Assembly: GCA_003255025.1 (NCBI GenBank)
Contig: QANY01002976.1
Location: forward strand, 2,234,115 to 2,298,114
Direction of reading: 5' to 3'
Source of the DNA: Datisca glomerata
Lineage: Eukaryota; Streptophyta; Magnoliopsida; Cucurbitales; Datiscaceae
Length of the DNA stretch: 64,000 nucleotides
Part shown: in pieces, positions 21,427 through 31,771 of the stretch
How positions within the stretch are numbered: the stretch's first letter is position 1
Layout: the number at the start of each line of letters is the position of its first letter
Notes under the pieces: generated by a model
What the model saw: only the letters and a program-made list of their open reading frames with translations
What the model was told of the DNA's origin: nothing
The model's database searches: none
Translations under genes and position numbers: made by a program

Positions 21427-24400
21427 TTACTTAACATCCCCTTTCAAGCTCATCCGAGGAGAAAGGATGAGTTTGTCATGAAGGAAACTAAACTGTGGAG
21501 TGCATAAGGGTTTAGTAAATAGGTCTGCAAGTTTAAGTTGAGAGGACACATGCTTCACAATCAAATCCTTCTTGATCATTCTTTCTCGCACAAAGTGAAT
21601 GTCAATTTCCACATGCTTTGTACGAGCATGAAAAATAGGATTAGAAGCCAATGATATAGCAGAAGTGTTGTCACAAAACAAGAAAGGAGCTTGACTTTGG
21701 TACACATGAACATCCCCTTTCAAGCTCATCCGAGGAGAAAGGATGAGTTTGTCATGAAGGAAACTAAACCGTGGAGTGCATAAGGGTTTAGTAAATAGGT
21801 CTGCAAGTTTAAGTTGAGAGGACACATGCTTCACAATCAAATCCTTCTTGATCATTCTTTCTCGCACAAAGTGAATGTCAATTTCCACATGCTTTTACGA
21901 GCATGAAAAATAGGATTAGAAGCCAATGATATAGCAGAAGTGTTGTCACAAAACAAGAAAGGAGCTTGACTTTGGTACACATGAAGATCTTGAAGAATTT
22001 GTCGCAACCAAGTCAACTCAGCAATAGTGTTAGCTAAGGCTTTATACTCTACCTCAGTGGATGATCGAGCCACAGTCGTTTGCTTCTTTGCACTCTAAGA
22101 AATTGGATTATGGCCAAGAAAGATAACAAAGCCTGAATTTGATCTCTTATCTATAGGATCTCTAGCCCAGTCAACAGCACTTAAAGGCCTACAAATGAAG
22201 AGATCCAGGTTTAAAACACACACCATGATCAATAGTACAACATACCTTATAATTCATTTGACGGCGGCAAAGTTGGTAATAGTAGGTGAGTGCATAAATT
22301 GGCATACACGATTGACAACAAAGTTGATATCAGGTCTAGTGAAGAGATATTGAAGAGAGCCAACAAGACTTCTATATAATGTTATATCAGAAAATGGAGA
22401 ACCAGTGTGAGTGGATAAAGGAGATTTAGTGGAGCAAGGAGATTGACAAGGTCTAGAATTAAGCATGACAGCCTTAAGAAGTAAGTCCCTAGCATACTTA
22501 TGTTGGTTACCAAAAATACCATGAGAAGTTCTACTAATCTAAAGACCTAAGAAATACTTCAACTCTTCAAGGTCAGACATATCAAAGTTCTATTGTAAAG
22601 CATGAACCAAATGATCAATATATGTAGAATTAGTACCACTAATCATAATGTCATCAACATAGAGCAAAACATAAATGGGAGAATGAAATGAAGCATGAAC
22701 AAACAGTGATGTGTCAGCTTGGGAACCAATAAAGCCAAGAGATAAGAGATGATTAGTAAATTTCTCAAACCAAGCTCTAGGAGCTTGTTTAAGACCATAC
22801 AAAGATTTATCCAGTTTACACACATATGAAGGACAGTTTCGATCTATAAACCCTAGAGGTTGACACACGTAAACCTCTTCATTTAAAGAACCATGCAAAA
22901 AGGCATTCTTGACATCAATTTTCCTTAAAGACCAACCAAAAGTAGCAGTCAAGGATAATAAAATTCTAATAGTGGGTTTCTTAATAACTGAACTAAAGGT
23001 TTCCCCATAGTCCAAGCCAGGTTGTTGGTGATAACCTTTGGCAACTAGCCTACGGTAGAACCATCAGGGTTGTACTTGATTTTGTACACCCATTTACACT
23101 CAACAAGGTTCTTATGAGGAGGCAGAGACATAATGGCCCAAGTGTTTTGAGATTGGAGGGCTGCAAACTCAGATTGCATAGCCTGAACCCATTTGGTCAT
23201 TTAGAAGCCATAGTATAAGAAGTAGGTTCAATAGTACTAGCCGGAGGACAAGAGACAGCAAATGTTTTCTTTTTAAAACTCCCAGATTTTTACCTAGTTT
23301 GCATTGGGTGATGAGAGTGTGTATGAGGTGAAGATTTGGTGTGTCTAATGCTAAAGACAAGATGAGGTTGATCAATAGATAATGCAGCAAAAACATCAGA
23401 AAGTCTAAGCATGAATATGAGGAGAACTAGGAACCAAACCATCTTGCAGGTAAAAATTAGAAATAGAATTATGATGCAGAGTAGTAGAATCAAAATGTAA
23501 CACAGCAGGAGAATCATGATGCTCAGTGTGCACCCCCAACAGAATTAATAGCTAGAGAATCTTAACCAGCAGTAACATCAGTAACAGCCTCAGTAGTAAG
23601 TATACAATCTGGTTCAGTAGTAGTAATAGATGTGGAATTATAACTAGGCAGAGTGCTAAGTAAAGGAAGAAGATAAGAGAAGTGAGTACCTGAAAGAGTA
23701 GTACTAGTAGAACCAATAGTAGAAGAAGGCAAGGCACAAGAAGTAGCAAAGGAAAACTGAGTCTCATAAAAAATAACATCTCTAGAAGTGTAGAAATGAC
23801 TTGTTGAATGAACATAACAAATATAGCCTTTTTGATTAAGTGCATATCCAAGAAACAATTGAGAGCTTTTAAGGTGAATCTTGTGCTGCATATAAGGTCT
23901 AATATTTGGATAGAAACTACAACCAAAAATTTTAAGCATTCTGTAATGTAGTGTTTTACCACATAATAACTCATAAGGAGATGTATTACTTATAGTTGCA
24001 CTAGGCATTCTGTTTATCGGATAAGAAGCAGTAGTAAAAGAAAAATTCCAGAAATGAGAATGAATAGTGGAATGATGCATAAGAGTAATGTTTTATTCAC
24101 CTCATCCATTAGCCCGTAATGTTTTGATTTTAGTTGAGGAAAGATTATCAACAAGGGGTTGAAATCTCATGAAAACATAAAGAACTTCATATTTATTGCT
24201 AATGGGAAAAAACCAAGTAAATATTTTCATGTCGTCAATAAAGATCACATAATACCTATGTCCTAAAACAGAAGCACTAAGGGATGGTCCCCAAACATAA
24301 GTATGAATAAGAGACAAAGGTGAATCAGAAACAATCACAGAATTGTTAAAGGAAAGCCTTGACATTTTATTAGAAACATAACTAATACAGATACATGAGT

Positions 24401-25900
24401 TTATAGCAGAATCAGTACAAGGAATATCAGTTGTAGCAAGAATTTGTTTAATAATGTTGTTACTAGGGTGACCTAAACGATAATGCCAGAGAGAAGCATT
24501 CTGTTTAGGACTAAGAAAAGCAAAGTAGAAGTAGAAGACAGAGCAACATGTATAGGATAGAGACCATTTATGCAAGGCACTTTATGCAAAGTTTTGCCTA
24601 TTTCCCTGTGGTGAATCCAAAAATAAAAGGCATCAAATGTAAACTAACAGTTATGTTCAAGACAAAATTGTTAAACAGAAACTAACTTAGCAAATAATTG
24701 AGGCACACAAAAAACATTTGACAAAGGAAAATATTGAGAAGAAATATTAAGAGAAACACCATCATCACCTGTGTATTCAGAGGAGGTATTCAAGTTGTGC
24801 AGATCAAGAGTTAGATTTGTGTGTTGCATCATGTGTTAGTGAGCCAGGCTTGTGGACCAGAATGTGTGACTTGGTTCAAGGCTATCATGGCTGTCAAGTT
24901 AGAGGAAGGTCTCCTTCCTTGAAAAGAAAAGTTCATACAATGAAAACAATCTACAGCATTATGTCCCATTTTCTGGAAAATTTGGCATTGAACACGATTT
25001 TGCTGAAAATTTGAGAATTCTTGGCCATTGTTGGTTGATCCCTTGAAAGACTGATTGCTCTATGCAGGTGGTGCCCCAAGAGAGGAAGGAGTCTAGTTTG
25101 GTGTTCTTCCTCCCCTTCCTGAATTGAATCTCCCTGAGTTGTTCCTGTTACCTCGAAAATTTCTGAAATCGCGACCTCTATTTAGTCCTTTGTTGTTAAA
25201 CGTTGCAGGAAGGGCAGTATTCTAGGCTGACTGATCTTGTTGTTTATATTGAGTCTCAAGAAATTGTTCCTCATATTTTAGAACAACGTGTATTTCTTCT
25301 AAATTCAAAGGTTATACTCTTGTTCGAATGGAGGTCCGAATGGTATTATACTCAATTGGAAGCCCTTTTAAAGTGAAAATCAGGATGTCCTCGTCTTAAA
25401 CATTAACAAAAGCAGCTGAGAGCTTATCCTTGATTTCCTTGATCCGCTGGATGTATGCATCAATATTTTTTGTGGGCCTTGGAGACGAATTACAACTTAA
25501 CACATTGTTCTTTCTCGTACAAGCTTTGGATCTAAATGTTGATGAGAGCGAGCATCTATTGGGTTATGTCAGGCACAATTAAGGAAGCTCTTAACTATTG
25601 GATTTCTTCAGGAAGTGGGAGTACGGATTAGAAAATTTAGAGAATGATTCCTTTATGCATTTTCCTGTCAGTTTGAGTTAAAGGAGTAGAATAGCTTTTG
25701 AGGTAACTTCAAACTGCTTCGACAAAGTTTCTAATTTTCTATTAGACAAACCTTTGTAAGATTGGATCTTTTCTCTAGATCTACTGACTGAGACCGAGTC
25801 TTTTTATTATTGGTTTCTTCCCCTGCGATTCTTTTGTATAGCCCTTGGGGCTTTCTTCTTGTTAATATAATCCTTATTTATAAAAACAATCGCTTTATCC
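21427..25900 (-). pseudogene. Copia element E: near full-length gag-pol, broken
   Basis: Minus-strand copia polyprotein. Gag (25700-25240) with IDAYIQRIKEIKDKLSAAFV and PLNLEEIHVVLKYEEQFLE; CCHC-like knuckle CQIFQKMGHNAVDC near 24970-24930; protease remnant near 24850; pre-integrase and integrase 24575-23560 (SLWHYRLGHPSNNIIKQIL, VIFIDDMKIFTWFFPI, KIFGCSFYP, LFLGYALNQKGY); RT 23015-22590 ([45 protein letters not shown]); RNase H 22466-21427 (SLVGSLQYLFTRPDI, ARSSTEVEYKALA, LADLFTKPL). Stops and frameshifts separate the blocks. The RNase H C-terminus is tandemly duplicated (see 21433-21983). Confidence 0.92.
21433..21983 (-). repeat. 276-bp tandem duplication in copia E RNase H
   Basis: Units 21433-21708 and 21709-21983 are nearly identical; both begin AACATCCCCTTTCAAGCTC on the plus strand. 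Each encodes the end of RNase H (CDNTSAISLASNPIFHAR through LADLFTKPL to MSLKGDV). The lower unit continues in frame from the upper for 153 codons. The upper unit has a 1-bp deletion in GCTTTGTACGAGC (to GCTTTTACGAGC near 21893), which throws the reading out of frame. Confidence 0.93.
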
Positions 25901-26082
25901 ATAATCTATTTCAGAGGCATATAAAAGTGCATTACAATTAGAATGACAATTTTTGCACAAGTTGAAAAATCTCAATAATGCTCAAATTTGAATTCTCAAT
26001 AAAGAATTTAGATGATAATTTAGTTTAGTGCCAATTTCGAGATGTCATACCATCAAAATATGTGGATTTCCTTGGAGTGAAG

Positions 26083-26404
26083 TGTTGAAGAAAGAAAAGC
26101 TGCAGCCTCAGAAGAAAATCTTCATCATAGGCAAAAGAGGGAAGCAGAACAGAGACTTTCACCAAACAAAGTGGGTGTCTAACCATTTCTGGTAAAAAAC
26201 AATTTCAGGCTTCAAGTAGGCATCCGTTGGGATCATAGGAGATCATAGGCAACTGTTAGAATCATTTGTATATATACATCCTCCCTCATTGTAAACAAAC
26301 AGAATTTTTCCTTCAATAAAAGATCAGAACCAGAAAGGTTCATCATTTCTACAGCTCATCATTTTCCCTTCAAGATCAGAACCAACAGGTTCATCATTTC
26401 TACA
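26083..26404 (+). repeat. 5' LTR of copia F
   Basis: TGTTGAAGAAAG to TTTCTACA, 322 bp, with a TATA-like GTATATATAC near 26268 and AATAAA near 26315. It contains an internal partial duplication of TCAGAACCA...GGTTCATCATTTCTACA at its 3' end. Confidence 0.96.
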
Positions 26405-26420
26405 TGGTATCAAAGCAGTG
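26405..26420 (+). promoter_or_regulatory. Primer-binding site of copia F
   Basis: TGGTATCAAAGCAGTG directly after the LTR terminal CA. Complementary to the 3' end of initiator-Met tRNA with one or two mismatches from TGGTATCAGAGC. Confidence 0.9.
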
Positions 26421-26439
26421 ATTCTGAGAACCAACACAT

Positions 26440-27300
26440 ATGGCAGAACCATCAACCTCCGGCCAGCTTCACCACCATGACACCAATCCCAGACTAACCT
26501 CCATCCTGCTCATTGGCCACAACTATATACCGTGGGCCAGGGCGGCTCAGGTGAGCCTGAAAGGAAGAGGCAGACTGGGCTTCGTGGATGGCAGTAAGCC
26601 AAGACCAGACCGAAACTCAGAAGAATGGTACATCATGGACAGCCAGGTAATGACCTGGATAACTAATTCAATAGACCCAAAACTCAGTGAAATTTTTTGT
26701 TTTTTTGAAATAGGACAGGAACTCTAGGAAGAAATCCGAAACAACTATTGTGAACAAAACAATTTTGTGCAAGTCTTTGAACTTAAACGAGAGATCTCCC
26801 AAGCAAAACAGGGGGACAGATCAGTACCGGAGCTAACCGGGTTTTTAAAATCTAAGTTCAAAGAACTTGAAACCCTGAGACCGATGACCACTGACCTGAA
26901 GGAACTCCAAGAACGGGCTGAGCAGGAAATGGTTTACCACTTCTTGATGGCTCTCGACTCAAGCTACGAAGCATTCTGAGCTCAAATCTTGATGTCGACA
27001 GAGAAGCCAACTTTTGCCACGGTCTCAGCCATGGTTCAAAGAGAAGAAACCAGGCGACGAGTCATGAGTACCAGAGATGACAAGGCGGAGGCACTAGCCA
27101 TGGCGACCCGCGGCTTCCTCTGAAACCCTAACCCTAAGGAAGGGGGAAGACACCGCGGACAACCAGGCGAGCAGGTGAAATGCAGCCACTGCCGAAAGGA
27201 AGGGCACACCCACGATCGGTGCTGGAACCTGCACCCTCATCTCCGGCAGAACCAGAGAAAGTTCCAGAACGAGCGAGGGATCTGCGCGAAAAGTGACGAG
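26440..27300 (+). pseudogene. Copia F gag, interrupted
   Basis: Frame 1 from ATG 26440: gag start (PRLTSILLIGHNYIPWARAA, GFVDGSKPRP), then a TAG at 26725-26727, then QVFELKREISQAKQGDRSVP and FKELETLRPMTTDLKELQER up to a TGA at 26977-26979. Further TGA codons lie near 27121 and 27299. The zinc knuckle CSHCRKEGHTHDRC follows in the same frame near 27181-27222. Several TGA codons sit where CGA (Arg) is expected, consistent with deamination of methylated C. Confidence 0.85.
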
Positions 27301-27438
27301 TGAGGAGGCTCCACGAAACCTTTCCCCTTTTATACCGAGGGTTTTAGCGGAGGGGGTCACGGGTCAGGACCCGACCCAGACCGTAGGGCACACGAGATAG
27401 ATGGACCCGGTTCGGGCAATGGGTACCGACCTGACCGA

Positions 27439-28014
27439 ATGGAAGAAATAGACCGATCCAGATCCATTAGAGCATACCTGCACCCAGACAACAACGCACA
27501 GATGGCTACACTGCTCAAACAACTCGGAGAATTTTTGCGCGATACCTCAGGTTCATCCATTTGCAATACTGTCAATTATTTTTCTAAATCTGCAAATTTT
27601 TGTCACAACTTAGAACACTGGATAATAGACTCTGGTGCCTCTGACCACATGACTTATAACACAAAAAATCTACACAGTCTCACTAAATTAGAAAAACCAC
27701 AACACGTGACGGTAGCCAATGGAAATAAAGTTCCAATTTTTGGCACAGGGTCGACCACACTCTTCACAAAAACCATTAACAACGTACTTTGTCTACCCAA
27801 TTTTAACTCCAATCTCCTATCCGTCAGTAAAATAACCAAAGACTTAAACTGCAATGTTACCTTTTCACCTGACAAAGTAATTTTTCAGGATCGAGTTACC
27901 GGGAGGAAGATTGGTGAAGGAAAATTTAGAAACGGTCTGTACTACTTAGAAGATACCGACAAAACATATCTGGCCACCTCCAGTACAGTACAAAAAGACA
28001 AAATATTACATTAG
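27439..28014 (+). CDS. Copia F protease domain, C-terminally cut
   Basis: Open frame of 191 codons in the same frame as gag. The aspartic protease motif WIIDSGASDHMTYNTKNLHS lies near 27618-27680, followed by VTVANGNKVPIFGTGSTT and LPNFNSNLLSVSKITKDLNC, then the beginning of the pre-integrase region (FRNGLYYLEDTDKTYLA). It stops at 28012-28014, exactly where the pre-integrase HHCC zinc motif would start. It is part of a former polyprotein, so the ATG at 27439 is not a true start. Confidence 0.85.
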   Translation: MEEIDRSRSIRAYLHPDNNAQMATLLKQLGEFLRDTSGSSICNTVNYFSKSANFCHNLEHWIIDSGASDHMTYNTKNLHSLTKLEKPQHVTVANGNKVPIFGTGSTTLFTKTINNVLCLPNFNSNLLSVSKITKDLNCNVTFSPDKVIFQDRVTGRKIGEGKFRNGLYYLEDTDKTYLATSSTVQKDKILH

Positions 28015-28025
28015 AGAAAGACTAC

Positions 28026-29768
28026 GTGTCTCATCGGGTTCTATACCCTAACCAAAACTTCCTATCTTATGATAAAATCTCTAACATCCACAGGGCATAC
28101 TTGGGAAAAATTGATGAAACATATGAGCCAAAGACCTATCAAGAAGCCCAACTCGACCCTAAATGGAGAAAGCCAATGAATGAAGAACTCCTAGCCTTGG
28201 AAAAAAATGAAACTTGGGACATAATCCCACTACCCAACGGGAAGAAACTCGTAGGATGTAAATGGGTCTACAAGACCAAATACAACAGCAACGGCACTAT
28301 CGAGAGATATAAAACCCGACTAGTTGCCAAAGGCTTTACTCAGACATATGGAGTGGATTACCAGGAGACATTCGCTCCAGTAGCAAAAATGAACACAATC
28401 CGAGTGCTACTATCCGTTGCCACCAACCTTAGCTGGGAACTATATCAAATGGATGTAAAAAACGCATTTCTCCAAGGAAATCTGGAAGAAGAAGTATATA
28501 TGTCCCTACCTCCAGGACACGAGAAAGCAACGCACCCATCTCTGGTATGTAGATTAAAGAAGGCTATCTACGGCCTGAAACAGTCACCAAGGGCATGGTA
28601 TGGAAAATTAAGTCTGTCTCTTTTAAAGATTAACTTCGTCAAAAGCACGGCTGACTCATCTATGTTTGTCAAACACACGAACAACTCCACCACCATCGTT
28701 TTAGTCTACGTAGATGACATTATCATCACCGGAAATAACCACAATGAAATATGGAGTGTTCAAGAATTTCTAAAGGGAGAGTTCGATATTAAAGATCTAG
28801 GAAAACTAAAGTACTTCCTAGGGATAGAAATAGCTCACTCGAAGAAGGGATTGTTTCTATCTCAAAGAAAATATATCTTAGACTTGTTAAAAGAAACAGG
28901 CATGATAGGGGCAAAACCTGCTAGCACACCAATGGAAACCAACATGAAAATAGGACTGAATGATAGCAAACCAATAACTGATATAGGCCAATATCAGAGA
29001 TTAGTAGGAAAACTTATTTATCTAACGGTCACAAGACCAGATATCACTTTTGCAGTTAGCGTTATCAGTCAATTCATGCATGCACCCTGCACAAATCATC
29101 AGGCAGCCGCAGAAAGGATACTCAGATACCTTAAAGGAACTCCCGGCCAAGGGATATGGATGAAGAAAACCGGGGCAAACTCCGTTGCTGGATACACTGA
29201 CGCTGACTGGGCAGGTAGTTACGACAGAAAATCTACAACAGGTTTTTGTGTCTTTGTAGGTGGGAACCTAGTGACCTGGAAGAGCAAGAAACAAACTGTT
29301 GTAGCAAGGTCAAGTGCGGAGGCAGAATACAGAGCCATGGCCTCCACTGCTAGCGAACTCACATGGATTAGACATCTCCTTCAAGACATGAAGGTTGAGA
29401 TAAGAAAACCGATAGAGATGCACTGTGACAACCAAGCAGCACGTCATATTGCAATGAACCCCGTTTTTCATGAGAGAACCAAACATATTGAAGTGGACTG
29501 TCATTTCATAAGAGAGAAAGTACAGTCTGGAGAAATCACCATTCCCTTTGTACGTAGTGAAGACCAGCTAGCCGACATCTTCACCAAAGCCTTTGATAAA
29601 AATAACTTCCAAAGAATACTTGACAAGTTAGGCTTGATCAACCTATACGAACCCAACTTGAGGGGGAGTGTTGAAGAAAGAAAAGCTGCAGCCTCAGAAG
29701 AAAATTTTCATCATAGGCAAAAGAGGGAAGCAGAACAGAGACTTTTAACAAACACGGTGGGTGTCTAA
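28026..29768 (+). CDS. Copia F reverse transcriptase - RNase H, intact frame
   Basis: One open frame of about 580 codons. RT: LPNGKKLVGCKWVYKTKYNS, RLVAKGFTQTYGVDYQETFA, MDVKNAFLQGNLEEEVYMSL, AIYGLKQSPRAWYGKL and the catalytic YVDDIIITGN near 28706. RNase H: YTDADWAGSYDRKSTTGF, ARSSAEAEYRAMASTASELT, HIEVDCHFIREKV, QLADIFTKAF. All expected catalytic aspartates are present (D of VDVK/MDVK, DD of YVDD, RNase H D and E). Upstream of RT only the tail of the IN-RT linker remains. The last 34 codons (from GSVEERKAAAS) read into the 3' LTR (from 29669). Confidence 0.93.
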   Translation: MSHRVLYPNQNFLSYDKISNIHRAYLGKIDETYEPKTYQEAQLDPKWRKPMNEELLALEKNETWDIIPLPNGKKLVGCKWVYKTKYNSNGTIERYKTRLVAKGFTQTYGVDYQETFAPVAKMNTIRVLLSVATNLSWELYQMDVKNAFLQGNLEEEVYMSLPPGHEKATHPSLVCRLKKAIYGLKQSPRAWYGKLSLSLLKINFVKSTADSSMFVKHTNNSTTIVLVYVDDIIITGNNHNEIWSVQEFLKGEFDIKDLGKLKYFLGIEIAHSKKGLFLSQRKYILDLLKETGMIGAKPASTPMETNMKIGLNDSKPITDIGQYQRLVGKLIYLTVTRPDITFAVSVISQFMHAPCTNHQAAAERILRYLKGTPGQGIWMKKTGANSVAGYTDADWAGSYDRKSTTGFCVFVGGNLVTWKSKKQTVVARSSAEAEYRAMASTASELTWIRHLLQDMKVEIRKPIEMHCDNQAARHIAMNPVFHERTKHIEVDCHFIREKVQSGEITIPFVRSEDQLADIFTKAFDKNNFQRILDKLGLINLYEPNLRGSVEERKAAASEENFHHRQKREAEQRLLTNTVGV

Positions 29769-29990
29769 CCATTTCTGGTAAAAAATGATTTCAGGCTTCA
29801 AGTAGGCATCCGTTGGGATCATAGGAGATCATAGGCAACCGTTAGAATCATTTGTATATATACATCCTCCCTCATTGTAAATAAACAGAATTTTTTCTTC
29901 AATAAAATATCAGAACCAGAAAGGTTCATCATTTCTACAGCTCATCATTTTCCCTTCAAGATCAGAACCAACAGGTTCATCATTTCTACA
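29669..29990 (+). repeat. 3' LTR of copia F
   Basis: Same ends and same 322-bp length as 26083-26404. Differences are substitutions only, several clustered at about 29743-29760. TGAAG follows at 29991. Confidence 0.96.
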
Positions 29991-29995
29991 TGAAG

Positions 29996-31480
29996 GCTTT
30001 CTTTTGATGGGTTTCATTATACATGTCATCATAATGCAATTGAATATTGGAATAAAAACTGCTCAAAATTCTTTTTGTATGGAGAATATATTGACCATTT
30101 TTATCAGCTTCGTATTTTGCCAGGTGAAGGGGGAGATTTCAATTTTTACCAAGAAACTGAACTGAGTTTTTTTTCATACATAGGAGAATTATGGAGTATG
30201 GAAAATAAGAATAAATTACATTAATATTTATTATATTTTGATTAAATTTTGTATTTTTTCATAAATACATTTTCGTGATTTTATTTACTTGCTAGGTGAG
30301 GTTTTAAAGATTTTATGCTTAATTAAGTACTCATTATGAAGGTATATTTTTTAGGAGTGATTTTAGGATATTTTCATTTTTCATCATCATTTTCTTATTC
30401 TGGTTTTTATTTTCTAGGTTTTCAAATTTTCAGTAGTTTTATTTGAAGACTTTATAGCCTTGGCGTTTGGTTGATTTGATTTAATATAAATTTTAGAGTT
30501 TTTTCTGACAATTTTTCAAACTTTTGATATTCTTGAGTGAATGATGAAAGATTGATATCTAATTGTCTTATATTCGTGCGTGAATCAACCACATTTAAAA
30601 TGTTGTTTCTAATTTTCATAGGAGTCTTTCTCCTTAAAGTTTCTGCTACATCAGAATCTAAAACTGTTCATTATAGAAAGAGTGGTAGCATGAGCTTCAT
30701 AGCCATTCATTTTGAATTTCTTCATCATAGAATACCATAATCAAAGAATTGACATATTTTAAACTAGCTTGCAATTTCATTTAACTATATAATTATCCGT
30801 AATGGTTATTAATATAATTTACGAATTGAGGTCCAACAGAGCTTAATTGCTACATATAGTTTGAAGGGACAAAATGATGTATACGGCCCTTTGCCACATT
30901 TTTACTATCTTTGTTTCAAACACAGTTAAAGACAATTATGAACTATATTACGACGATTTACATCGTCTTGACTCGTAGACCATGAGTCTACATTAATTAG
31001 TTGTAAGATTTTAAAAAAATGAGAAACAAATAAAAAAATGAAATTGAGGATTTGACTACAACGTAATACGTTGGAATGAACTGTGTTTCCCAATTAATAT
31101 ATGGTTTGCACACCATGTAGTGTTACACAGGACTACTCCTTGACGCAACTTGTGTGCTATTCTTTTGTGTAACGTTCAATATATAACATTTTGGCCATTA
31201 GGATCACCATAGAAATGATGATAAAATATCTACATTAATAACATTATGACAGTGACAAAAAATTTTCACGCTTCCATTGCAATAAAAATGAAATCCAATC
31301 ATCTACTAAGTACAAATATAAAATAAGCATTTGTTTACTTGTTGCTTGCCAAATGATATTTGGTTATTTTCATACATAGGAGATCAATTTTATTTTAAGT
31401 GGTTATGTATACGCCTCTATGCAAAAGCTTCAAAATTAGTGGCTATCATTGCTAATTGAAGATGTATAGTTGTTTATAGA
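29996..31480. other. AT-rich intergenic region upstream of RNase gene 1
   Basis: No gene supported. A frame of 67 codons at 30537-30740 has a hydrophobic stretch but no homology I recognise. The last part (about 31330-31470) is similar to the DNA upstream of RNase gene 2 (47270-47400): shared CAAAAGCTT, AAAATTAGT and ATTTGGTTATT. This makes it duplicated promoter-proximal sequence. Confidence 0.55.
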
Positions 31481-31713
31481 GAAATTCTGAGGTACCAAGA
31501 CGGTATAGTACCGTGGATATCTTCTTTAAATGTACATGAGTACCTCAAATAAGGTGAACAGTTAGGTACTACAATAAATTTGAGGTACTTCATTCTAGAA
31601 CGTATATTTAGGGTACTCTTACTACATTATTAAAAATACCTGCAATAAATAATTGTGCAACATTCACATATTTACGTCACCCACATATCATACCGGCCTG
31701 ATACCAGCTCTCA
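31481..31713. mobile_element. MITE-like insertion in the promoter of RNase gene 1
   Basis: A 233-bp block absent from the otherwise similar upstream region of RNase gene 2. Near its ends are inverted matches GGTACCAAGACGGTA (31491-31505) and the complement of TACCGGCCTGATACC (31691-31705), 12 of 15 identical. It is flanked by near-direct repeats TTGTTTATAGA (31470-31480) and TTGTCTATAAA (31714-31724), 9 of 11, compatible with an old target duplication. No coding capacity. Confidence 0.55.
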
Positions 31714-31718
31714 TTGTC

Positions 31719-31726
31719 TATAAATA
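31719..31726 (+). promoter_or_regulatory. Putative TATA box of RNase gene 1
   Basis: TATAAATA 46 bp upstream of the ATG at 31772 (distance measured from the end of the box). It lies at the right edge of the MITE-like insertion. This spacing puts the transcription start near 31750 and so favours ATG 31772 over the in-frame ATG at 31748. Confidence 0.5.
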
Positions 31727-31771
31727 ATAATCAATAGTAGAATATTGATGAATACTTCAAAAATGTCAAAA

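Larger units (their letters stand above)
26083..29990 (+). mobile_element. Copia element F: structurally complete LTR element lacking integrase
   Basis: A 3908-bp element with 322-bp LTRs, a primer-binding site, a polypurine tract (GAGGGGGAG before 29669) and a perfect 5-bp target duplication TGAAG (26078-26082 and 29991-29995). The LTRs have the same length and differ at about 11 positions by my count, so this is the youngest dateable insertion in the window. Gag is broken by stops, protease is readable, and RT-RNase H forms one long open frame. There is no integrase between protease and RT. Transposition would therefore need an integrase from another copy. Confidence 0.96.

Noticed and set aside
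31748..31771. ATG 31748 as the start of RNase gene 1
   Set aside because: It is in frame but only 21 bp after the TATA box, and the equivalent ATG in gene 2 runs into a stop; ATG 31772 matches gene 2.
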